Shown: positions 49,095 through 56,000 of the stretch, one piece after another
How positions within the stretch are numbered: position 1 is the stretch's first letter
Layout of the letters: each line of letters begins with the position of its first letter
DNA from: Poriferisodalis sp965204125
Lineage (GTDB): Bacteria > Actinomycetota > Acidimicrobiia > Acidimicrobiales > Poriferisodalaceae
Reading direction: 5' to 3'
Assembly: GCF_965204125.1 (NCBI RefSeq)
Contig: NZ_OZ241968.1
Coordinates: forward strand, 1,736,001-1,800,000
DNA: 64,000 nucleotides
Made by a program: the position numbers and the translations under genes
Notes under the pieces: model-generated
Seen by the model: the letters and a program-made list of their open reading frames with translations, nothing else
Databases searched by the model: none
What the model was told of the DNA's origin: nothing

Positions 49095-50174
49095 TCAGTA
49101 CGACAGGGTGGCGTGCGGGGTGTTCTCCGCCAACCCGAGCGGCGTCACGGCGACGAACTCGGTGCGCTCGGTGAATTCGGCCAGGTTGCGGGCGTTGGTG
49201 TAGCTCATGGCGCTGCGAAGGCCGGCCATCAGCTCGCCGATCAGCTTGCCGGCCTCGCCGCGGTAGGGCACGGTGCCTTCGACGCCTTCAGGCGCCCGCT
49301 GTTCGAAGTACTCGTCGTCGATTTCCTCGCCGTGACGCTCGGCCCGGGCCTCGATGGCTTCGAAGCTGGCCATGCCGCGGATGCGCTTGCGCAGCCCATG
49401 CGGACCCTGCTCGACCTCGCCGGGACTCTCCTTCGTTCCGGCGAGCATGCTGCCGATCATCACAGTCTCGGCACCGACGGCCAGCGCCTTGGCGATGTCG
49501 CCCGATGTCCTGATGCCGCCGTCGGCGATGACCGGCACGTCGAACCCCGCATCGGCCAGCCCGTTGACCACGCTGTCGGTCGCAGACAACTGCGGCACGC
49601 CGACCCCGGCCACCAGCCTCGTGGTGCAGACCCCGCCCGGTCCCACGCCCACCTTGATCGCGTCGGCACCGGCTTCGGCCATGTCGATCGCGCCGTCGAT
49701 GGTGGCCACGTTGCCGGCGATCACGTCGGTATCGGCGAAGTTGTCCTTCAGGCGGCGCACCCCGTCGATGGCGTGATCGGCGTGACCGTGCGCGATGTCG
49801 AGCACCAGCACATCGGCTCCTGCTGCCACCAGCGCCTTGGCTCGGTCGCCCATGTCGTGGTCGGTGCCTACCGCGCCGCCGGCCACCAGTGAGCCGTCGT
49901 CGACGTTCTTGATGGCGGCGATCTGGGCCGCTTGCGCGTCGATGGGCATGAAGCGGTGGACGATGCCCGCGCCGCCCAGACGGCCCATGGCAATCGCCAT
50001 CTCGTGCTCGCAGACCGTGTCCATGTTGGCCGCAATCACCGGCAGATCCAGCGGGATGCTGCGGGACAGGCGAGTGCGCACCGACACGTCGCTGCGGCTG
50101 CGGATCGACGACCGCTGCGGCACGATCAGTACGTCGTCGAAAGTCAGTCCGGTTCTCAGGTCGCGCAGTTTCAT
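49095..50174 (-). CDS. IMP dehydrogenase/GMP reductase-family enzyme without CBS domains
   Basis: A 359-residue TIM-barrel purine-nucleotide oxidoreductase (IMP to XMP, or GMP to IMP). The start MKLRDLRTGLTFDDVL is family-typical. Catalytic Cys183 lies in GVGPGGVCTTRLVAG, followed by VIADGGIRTSGDIAKALAVG and MIGSMLAGTKESPGE. The usual pair of CBS domains of IMPDH is absent: the barrel passes from NVDDGSLVAGGAVGTD straight on. The flap (APEGVEGTVPYRGEAG) looks more IMPDH-like, while the length matches GMP reductase. I leave guaB versus guaC open. It precedes queF. Confidence 0.9.
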   Translation of the reverse strand: MKLRDLRTGLTFDDVLIVPQRSSIRSRSDVSVRTRLSRSIPLDLPVIAANMDTVCEHEMAIAMGRLGGAGIVHRFMPIDAQAAQIAAIKNVDDGSLVAGGAVGTDHDMGDRAKALVAAGADVLVLDIAHGHADHAIDGVRRLKDNFADTDVIAGNVATIDGAIDMAEAGADAIKVGVGPGGVCTTRLVAGVGVPQLSATDSVVNGLADAGFDVPVIADGGIRTSGDIAKALAVGAETVMIGSMLAGTKESPGEVEQGPHGLRKRIRGMASFEAIEARAERHGEEIDDEYFEQRAPEGVEGTVPYRGEAGKLIGELMAGLRSAMSYTNARNLAEFTERTEFVAVTPLGLAENTPHATLSY

Positions 50175-50188
50175 GAGCGGCCCCAAGC

Positions 50189-50194
50189 TACCGT
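50189..50194 (+). promoter_or_regulatory. Leaderless-type -10 for the YceI gene
   Basis: TACCGT lies 8 bases before the ATG at 50203 with no ribosome site between. Confidence 0.5.
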
Positions 50195-50202
50195 GAGCCG
50201 CC

Positions 50203-51114
50203 ATGAGCCCCCGGCGCCGGACGGTTGTGACGGTGGTCGCGCTGCTCGTAGTCGTGGCTGCCGCAGCGGCTGTCGGCGTGTGGCGAGTGCTCGGCGATGC
50301 CCCCGAAGAGGTCAGCCTGGCCGAAGCGGTCGAAGTGGCCGAACAGGCCCAAGAAGATGTCGAACCGGAAGCGGCCACGCCCGACACCGGCAGCGATGCC
50401 CGGCAAGGCGACGACGCTGCGCAGGACACCGACGGCAGCAGCGAGACGAGCGATGCGGGCGACGGCGATGCGGGCGACGGCGCGGGCGACACAGCCAGCG
50501 GCGACAGCGGCACCGATGACGACACGACATCCGACGATGCGGCGACGGCCGTCGTCGAGCTTGACGGCACGTGGGCCGTGGATGCCGAGACCGGGGAGTT
50601 CACCCTGGAGGACGCCACTGGCTCGTTCGCCGGCTTCCGCGTTGACGAGGAGCTGGCGCGCATCGGCGCATTCACGGCCGTAGGCCGCACCGGCGATGTC
50701 AGCGGCACGTTGGTGATCGCGGAGGAATCTGTGACCTCCGTGGAGATCGAGGTCGACCTGACCACGCTGCGGACCGACGACAGCCGCCGCGACGGCGCGG
50801 TCCAGCGAGCGCTGGGGACCTCTCAGCACCCCACGGCCACGTTCTCGCTCAGCGAGGAATTGCACATCGAGGGCGCCGTGGAACTCGGCGAGTCCATCAG
50901 CCTCATGGCATCGGGCGACCTGACGGTCAACGGCATCACGCAGCCAGTGACCATCGACATCGAAGCCCAGCTCGTCGGCAGCCTCATCGCCGTCGTCGGC
51001 TCGGTCGAGATCACCTTCGCCGACTTCGACGTGACGGTGCCGCAGGTGCCCATCGTCCTGTCCGCCGAAGACCACGGAATCATGGAGTTCCAGCTGCTGT
51101 TCAAACGCAGTTAG
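50203..51114 (+). CDS. Membrane-anchored YceI-family protein
   Basis: A 303-residue protein with one N-terminal membrane helix (about 8-28), a long acidic Asp/Gly/Ser/Thr-rich tether (about 35-118) and a C-terminal YceI lipocalin-like domain (about 120-303). YceI blocks: FRVDEELARIGAFTAVGRTG, RDGAVQRALGTSQHPTATFS and GDLTVNGITQPVTIDIEAQL. YceI domains bind isoprenoid-type lipids such as polyprenyl chains or quinones. The domain is predicted outside the cytoplasm. The stop overlaps the convergent acyl-CoA ligase stop by 4 bases. Confidence 0.9.
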   Translation: MSPRRRTVVTVVALLVVVAAAAAVGVWRVLGDAPEEVSLAEAVEVAEQAQEDVEPEAATPDTGSDARQGDDAAQDTDGSSETSDAGDGDAGDGAGDTASGDSGTDDDTTSDDAATAVVELDGTWAVDAETGEFTLEDATGSFAGFRVDEELARIGAFTAVGRTGDVSGTLVIAEESVTSVEIEVDLTTLRTDDSRRDGAVQRALGTSQHPTATFSLSEELHIEGAVELGESISLMASGDLTVNGITQPVTIDIEAQLVGSLIAVVGSVEITFADFDVTVPQVPIVLSAEDHGIMEFQLLFKRS

Positions 51115-52805
51115 TCGAAGCGTTCGCGCAGCCGGTACTTCTGGATCTTGCCGCTCGGCGTCATCGGGAACTCGTCGACGATGACGAGTTCCTCAGGCCA
51201 GAACTGCCGTGTCACCTGCTGGTCGTCGAGGAACTCCGTGAGTTCCGCCAGGGTCGGCGCCTCGCCGATGGCTTGAACGAACGCGCAGCCGATCTCGCCG
51301 AGTCGTTCATGGGGCTTGGCGACGATTGCGGCCACACCCACGGCGGGGTGCCGCAGCAGCACGTCTTCGACTTCCTTGACCGGGACGTTCTCGCCGCCGC
51401 GGATCACCAAGTCCTTCGTACGGCCCGCAATGCTGATGTATCCGTCGCTGTTCATGACCGCACGGTCGCCCGTGTCGAACCAGCCGTCTGTCCAGAACTG
51501 CTCCGTGAACTCCCGCCCGGCCATGTAGCCGGCGAACAGCGCGCTGCCACGGCACTGCAGGTCGCCTTCGGCGTCGGTCACTGCCTGGCCGGATTCGTCG
51601 ATCACCCTCACTTCGTTGTCGTCCACGGCTCGGCCGTCGGTCAGCCGGCGCTCGAGCGGGTCGCTGGGCCGGCCCACGGTCAGCAGGCCGGTTTCGGTCA
51701 TGCCCCAGCCCGGCATCACCACGCAATCGGGCAGCAACTCGAGCGCACGTTCGAGCACCGGGCGAGGGATCGCCGCACCTGCACACAGGAATCGCTGCCA
51801 CGTGGAGAGGTCGTAGCCGGCCAGATCGTCCACATTGAGCACATCGGCCAGGAACGGCGTCGCACCCATCGACAGCTGGATGCGGTGCCTGCCGATGAGC
51901 CCCACGAATTCCACCGGATCCCACACGTCCTGCATGACGACATGGCCGCCCGTGTACAGCGGCAGCCGCATCCCGTAGAGGTAGCCGGTCTGGTGGCCCA
52001 GGGTGGAGGCCATGTGGGTGACGTACGCCTGCGGCGCGCCGGCGCCAGGGTGCGGATCGAGCCCCTCGCACACCGTGTCGAGGAAGGCATCGACGGCCAC
52101 CGACAGGATGTTGTGGGTGTGCATGACGCCCTTGGGCAGGCCGGTGGTGCCCGAGGTGAACATCATCTCGCACACGTCGTTGGGCCCCGGCCGGCACAGG
52201 TCGACGGCGGCGCGGTCGTACGACGAGAACCGGCCTTCCTCGACCAGGTCCTCCCAGGTGATCGCGCCCTCCGGCAGCCACGACTCGTCGCCGTCGGCAT
52301 CCGACTGCAGGGTCTCGGGCGATGGCACCACCACCAGCTCGGTGACCCATTCGCATTGCTCGCGCAGCTCCGCGTGCATCTCGGCGAGCTTGAAGCCCCG
52401 GTAGCTGTCGGCGGTCACCACCACCATCGGCCGGCCGAGTTCGCTCATCACCGTGAGCTCGTTGTGCCGGAAGATCGGTGCCACCGGGTTCACCACCGCG
52501 CCGATGCGGTCGCACGCCACTGCTGTCACCACGAAATGGCGCCAATTCGGCAGTTGCAACTGCACGACCGTGCCGGGGCGGACGCCGATCTCCAGCAGGC
52601 CCTTGCTGACAGCGTCCACGTCGTCGCCGAGCTCGCCCCAGGTCATGGTGCCGAAGTGATCGGTGATGACCGGCTCGCCCGCCCGCTCGGCAGTCCACCT
52701 GTCGATCCGCTCGTCGAGCAGCCGGTTCGGCCAGGCTCCCGACGCGCTCAGCTCGTCGATGCGCTCCGCTGCCAGCGTGGTCTCGAAGAATCGCTTTGCC
52801 GACAT
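51111..52805 (-). CDS. AMP-dependent acyl-CoA synthetase/ligase
   Basis: A 564-residue ANL-superfamily enzyme that activates a carboxylate as acyl-AMP and transfers it to CoA. The phosphate-binding loop FTSGTTGLPKG starts at Phe216, the adenine region is VVMPGWGMTETGLL, DTGDRAVMNSDGYISIAGRT carries the hinge Asp, and the C-terminal catalytic Lys is in MTPSGKIQKYRLRE. At the N-terminus it resembles cyclohexanecarboxylate or medium-chain ligases (VVQLQLPNWRHFVV). Substrate chain length cannot be set. An AAAGGGA site precedes the ATG. The LLM gene lies 17 bases upstream in the same direction, suggesting cotranscription. Confidence 0.93.
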   Translation of the reverse strand: MSAKRFFETTLAAERIDELSASGAWPNRLLDERIDRWTAERAGEPVITDHFGTMTWGELGDDVDAVSKGLLEIGVRPGTVVQLQLPNWRHFVVTAVACDRIGAVVNPVAPIFRHNELTVMSELGRPMVVVTADSYRGFKLAEMHAELREQCEWVTELVVVPSPETLQSDADGDESWLPEGAITWEDLVEEGRFSSYDRAAVDLCRPGPNDVCEMMFTSGTTGLPKGVMHTHNILSVAVDAFLDTVCEGLDPHPGAGAPQAYVTHMASTLGHQTGYLYGMRLPLYTGGHVVMQDVWDPVEFVGLIGRHRIQLSMGATPFLADVLNVDDLAGYDLSTWQRFLCAGAAIPRPVLERALELLPDCVVMPGWGMTETGLLTVGRPSDPLERRLTDGRAVDDNEVRVIDESGQAVTDAEGDLQCRGSALFAGYMAGREFTEQFWTDGWFDTGDRAVMNSDGYISIAGRTKDLVIRGGENVPVKEVEDVLLRHPAVGVAAIVAKPHERLGEIGCAFVQAIGEAPTLAELTEFLDDQQVTRQFWPEELVIVDEFPMTPSGKIQKYRLRERFD

Positions 52806-52822
52806 CGGGTCCCTTTCGGCGA

Positions 52823-53761
52823 CTAGGCCTGCCCCTCGCGGAAGCGCGGAAGCACCTCCGCTGCCCAGAATCGCTCGCTCTCTTCGATGTAGCTCATGGG
52901 CGAGGCGGCGCTGAGCACCACGGTGCGGGCGCCGGCGTCGATGTACTCCCGCAGCCGCGCTTCGCAGCGGTCGGGATCGCCCGCAATGGCGAACTTGTGA
53001 ACGAGCTGGGAGAAATCCTGCGCGTACTGCTTGGACAGCCGTTCAGCGGCGTATTGGACAGCCGTGTCGTTGTCTTCGTGGCAGCAGAAGAACACGAACA
53101 GGCCGGGCTCCACCGGCGTCGGGTTGCCTTCGTCTTCCCGGTAGCCGGCGATTGCCTCGATCGACTGCGCGAGCCGCTCGGGCGTGTACATGTACGGAAG
53201 CCAGCCGTCGCCGTAGCGTGCTGCCCGTCGCCACGCGGCGTCCTGCCTGCCCGATACCCACACCGGAGGCGGCGACGCCGGCTTGGGTGCGAGCGTGACG
53301 CCGTTCAACGTGTTGAAGCGGCCCTCGAAAGTCACGTCGTCTTCCGTGAACAACCGCTGCATGATCTCGAGCGCCTCATTGGTGCGAGCGCCACGCTCGC
53401 GCACCGGCACCCCGCAGGCCTCGAACTCCGAGGGCATCTCGCCCCCGACGCCGACGCCGAGGTGGAAGCGCCCGCCGGAGGCCACATCGAGCGAGGCCGC
53501 GAGCTTGGCGCACAGCGCCGCCGGATACAGCGGGATGAGCGTGATCGACGTCATCAGCTTGAGCGTGGTGGTGGCGCCCGCTGCCACCGCCAGCGAGATG
53601 AAGCCGTTCGAGGTGGGCACGTGGAAGAAGACGTGCTCGCCGGTGGTGGCGTAGTCGTAGCCGAGCGCTTCGATCTCACGCGCGGCCCCCGCGATGTCGT
53701 CGCTGCGACGAATTGCCAGCCCGAACTCGATCTTGCCGTTGGCCGGTGTGCTGTCGCTCAT
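52823..53761 (-). CDS. LLM-class F420-dependent oxidoreductase
   Basis: A 312-residue luciferase-like enzyme in the branch commonly annotated F420-dependent. The start MSDSTPANGKIEFGLA has a GGGGACCC site; the far longer open frame upstream is an artefact. Blocks: EALGYDYATTGEHVFFHVP, LDVASGGRFHLGVGVGG, GRFNTLNGVTLAPKPASPPP and VWVSGRQDAAWRRAARYGDG. The upstream region (53762-53896) carries one copy of a 65-bp dispersed repeat. It precedes the acyl-CoA ligase by 17 bases. Confidence 0.9.
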   Translation of the reverse strand: MSDSTPANGKIEFGLAIRRSDDIAGAAREIEALGYDYATTGEHVFFHVPTSNGFISLAVAAGATTTLKLMTSITLIPLYPAALCAKLAASLDVASGGRFHLGVGVGGEMPSEFEACGVPVRERGARTNEALEIMQRLFTEDDVTFEGRFNTLNGVTLAPKPASPPPVWVSGRQDAAWRRAARYGDGWLPYMYTPERLAQSIEAIAGYREDEGNPTPVEPGLFVFFCCHEDNDTAVQYAAERLSKQYAQDFSQLVHKFAIAGDPDRCEARLREYIDAGARTVVLSAASPMSYIEESERFWAAEVLPRFREGQA

Positions 53762-53780
53762 TGGGTCCCCCTCAGTTTTG

Positions 53781-53847
53781 CCCGCTCTTGTTCGCTGGCG
53801 CTCACGGGCCGCTCGGGCCACGGCTTCGCCTGCCGGCTCAGCCTCTT
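53781..53847. repeat. Dispersed intergenic repeat, copy 1
   Basis: About 67 bp beginning CCCGCTCTTGTTCGCT and ending CGGCTCAGCCTCTT. It matches copy 2 (55877-55941) in the same orientation with few differences. It is immediately followed by a partial third start (CCCGCTCTTGT, 53848-53858). It lies 49 bases upstream of the 53897 GTG. Confidence 0.85.
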
Positions 53848-53884
53848 GCCCGCTCTTGTGGAGCGAGACGGTAGCCGCGGGTGC

Positions 53885-53890
53885 TAGGCC
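53885..53890 (+). promoter_or_regulatory. Weak leaderless-type -10 for the 53897 gene
   Basis: TAGGCC lies 6 bases before the GTG start. It fits TAnnn but lacks the final T, so it is a weaker example. Confidence 0.3.
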
Positions 53891-53896
53891 AAGGCC

Positions 53897-55036
53897 GTGA
53901 GCACAACAACTGACGCCGCATCCACTGTCCAGCCATCCCGCATCGACGCGTTGCTCGACCGCTGCAAGCGCGAGGTCGAATCGGGGCTCCTGCCGAGCTG
54001 CCAGGTGGCGGTCGGCTTCGAGGGCGAGATCGTCGCGCAGGCCACCTACGGCGACGCCACCGACGAGACCCGCTACTGCATCTTCTCGGCCACCAAGCCG
54101 TTCGTGGCTTCGGTGATGTGGCAGCTCCTCAGCGAAGGCGTGGTGGAGCTCGACGCCACAGCAGCCAGCTACGTGCCGGCGTTCGGCGAGAACGGCAAGG
54201 ACCAGATCACCGTCGAGCAGGTGATGCTGCACACGTCGGGCTTCCCGCATGCGCCGCTGAAGCCGCCGGCGTGGGACACGTCGGAGTCGCGGCTGGTCGC
54301 CATGGCGAACTGGCGGCTCAACTGGGAGCCCGGCACCCGCTACGAGTACCACCCGACGTCGGCGCACTGGGTGCTTGCCGAGATCATCAACGCGGTCACC
54401 GGCAACGACTTCCGCGACGAGGTGCACAACCGGGTCACCGGCCCGCTCGGGCTGCCCCGCCTGCTGGGCCTGGCTGCCGACGACCAGGACGGCATCGCGG
54501 AGCTGATCCTGGTGGGCGAGCCGGCCACGCCCGACGAGCTCGAGGCGACGTTCGGCGTGCGTGAACTGCCCATGACCGAGGTCACCAATGAGGCAATCCT
54601 GCGGTTCAACGAGCCGACCGTGCGCGAGGTGGGCGTGCCCGGCGGCGGCGGGTTCGGCACCGCGGTCGATCTGGCGCTCTTCTACCAAGCCCTGCTCCAC
54701 AACCCCGACGACCTGTGGGACCCCGAGATGCTCGCCACCGGCACGGGCGAAGTCCGCAACACGATGCCCGACCCGATGGGCATGCCGGCCAACCGCTCGA
54801 TCGGGCTGTTCCTGGCCGGCGATGACGGCCTGTCGAACATGCGCGGGCTGGGCCGCACCGTGTCGCCGATGGCGTTCGGCCACAACGGTGCCGGCGGGCA
54901 GCTCGCCTGGGGCGACCCGGCCACCGGCCTGTCGCTCGGCTACACCACCAACGGCTACGACGAGCACGAGGTTCGCCAGCCCCGGCGCGACACGGCGATC
55001 GGCAGTCTCGCCGGGCTCTGCACCACCCCCGGCTGA
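53897..55036 (+). CDS. Serine hydrolase, beta-lactamase/esterase family
   Basis: A 379-residue class C beta-lactamase-like hydrolase. SxxK is Ser64-Ala-Thr-Lys67 (CIFSATKPFV), the second motif region YEYHPTSAHWVLAE has Tyr-x-x, and the third is FGHNGAGGQLAWG (HxG). Family blocks ELDATAASYVPAFGENG and TVEQVMLHTSGFPHAPL are present. No signal peptide is visible. GTG start; ribosome site poor. It is related in outline to the gene at 23969 but clearly divergent. It may act as an esterase or peptidase; beta-lactam hydrolysis is not implied. Confidence 0.88.
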   Translation: MSTTTDAASTVQPSRIDALLDRCKREVESGLLPSCQVAVGFEGEIVAQATYGDATDETRYCIFSATKPFVASVMWQLLSEGVVELDATAASYVPAFGENGKDQITVEQVMLHTSGFPHAPLKPPAWDTSESRLVAMANWRLNWEPGTRYEYHPTSAHWVLAEIINAVTGNDFRDEVHNRVTGPLGLPRLLGLAADDQDGIAELILVGEPATPDELEATFGVRELPMTEVTNEAILRFNEPTVREVGVPGGGGFGTAVDLALFYQALLHNPDDLWDPEMLATGTGEVRNTMPDPMGMPANRSIGLFLAGDDGLSNMRGLGRTVSPMAFGHNGAGGQLAWGDPATGLSLGYTTNGYDEHEVRQPRRDTAIGSLAGLCTTPG

Positions 55037-55140
55037 GAGGCTGAGCCGGGACCTCGGCTGTTTACAGCGCATCGCAACCGGCCGCCGGTGACCCGTTCGC
55101 TGCCTTGGCGCGCAACGGGGACGTGGTAGCAACGGGGGCG

Positions 55141-55857
55141 ATGCGGCTCCTCGTACTACAGCACATCGACTGCGAGCATCCGGGCAGGCTGCGCGACTTC
55201 CTGCGGGCCGACGGCGTCGAGTGGACTGCGGTGGAACTCGACGAGGGCGAGTCCATCCCGCCGCTGGAGGACTACGACGCCATGTGGGTGATGGGCGGCC
55301 CGATGGACGTGTGGGACGTGGAGGACTGCCCCTGGCTGGTGCCCGAGAAGCGCGCCATCCGCCGCTGGGTGCGTGAGCTGCAGCGACCGTTCCTCGGGCT
55401 GTGCCTCGGGCACCAGCTGCTGGCTGACGCGCTGGGCGGAACCTGCGGGCCCCAGCGCCCACCCGAGATCGGCGTGCTGGCTGTGGATCTCACGCCTGAG
55501 GGCCGCAGCGACCCGATCTTCCGCCAGATGAGCGACCGCCAGCACGCACTGCAGTGGCACTCGGTGCAGGTGGCGCAGCCCCCCGACGATGCAGTCGTGC
55601 TGGCCAGCTCGCCGGAGTGCCGGGTGCAGGCGATGCGAGTCGGTCCCCGGGCGTGGTCGATGCAGTACCACGTAGAAGTAGAGAACGACACGGTGCGCAA
55701 CTGGGGCGCCATCGACGCCTACCGCGACGCCTTGGAGACGACGCTCGGCCCCGGCTCACTGGACGCGCTCGCCGCCGACGCCGACCGGGCCATGGTCGGC
55801 TTCGCGGCCGACGCCGAGCAGCTCTACCTCAACTTCATGGCGGCATCGTTCGACTAA
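55141..55857 (+). CDS. Class I glutamine amidotransferase-domain protein
   Basis: A 238-residue GATase1-like protein. The start MRLLVLQHIDCEHPG has a GGGGGCG site; a GTG 12 codons upstream is less likely. The triad is Cys88 (GLCLGHQLLADALGG), His177 and Glu179 (MQYHVEVEND). MGGPMDVWD is the conserved GGPxx loop. It belongs with the stand-alone GMP-synthase-like amidotransferases and has no synthetase domain. The amide acceptor is unknown. Confidence 0.9.
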   Translation: MRLLVLQHIDCEHPGRLRDFLRADGVEWTAVELDEGESIPPLEDYDAMWVMGGPMDVWDVEDCPWLVPEKRAIRRWVRELQRPFLGLCLGHQLLADALGGTCGPQRPPEIGVLAVDLTPEGRSDPIFRQMSDRQHALQWHSVQVAQPPDDAVVLASSPECRVQAMRVGPRAWSMQYHVEVENDTVRNWGAIDAYRDALETTLGPGSLDALAADADRAMVGFAADAEQLYLNFMAASFD

Positions 55858-55876
55858 CCCACCGTCGCCTTCACTT

Positions 55877-55941
55877 CCCGCTCTTGTTCGCTGCGCTCAC
55901 GGGCCGCTCGGGCCACGGCTTCGCCATGCGGCTCAGCCTCT
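55877..55941. repeat. Dispersed intergenic repeat, copy 2
   Basis: 65 bp matching 53781-53847 in the same orientation, with a 2-base shorter junction at TTCGCTGCGC and CATGCGGC for CTGCCGGC. It lies 59 bases upstream of the 56001 ATG. No inverted termini or transposase are seen. Confidence 0.85.
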
Positions 55942-55985
55942 GGGCAGGAACCCGCGTCACCATGGGCTGATGTGCGCGCCGGGGC

Positions 55986-55991
55986 TAGCTT
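55986..55991 (+). promoter_or_regulatory. Leaderless-type -10 for the 56001 CoA-transferase
   Basis: TAGCTT lies 9 bases before the ATG, at the long end of the spacing seen elsewhere in the window; no ribosome site is evident. Confidence 0.4.
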
Positions 55992-56000
55992 CGGGCTGTC

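Noticed and set aside
49095..50174. Firm call of GMP reductase (guaC) or IMP dehydrogenase (guaB)
   Set aside because: Length fits GMPR but flap and C-terminal sequences look more like IMPDH; motif reading alone does not decide.
53897..55036. Antibiotic-resistance beta-lactamase
   Set aside because: The SxxK and HxG motifs define the wider serine hydrolase family, no signal peptide is visible, and length and motifs fit esterase-like members.
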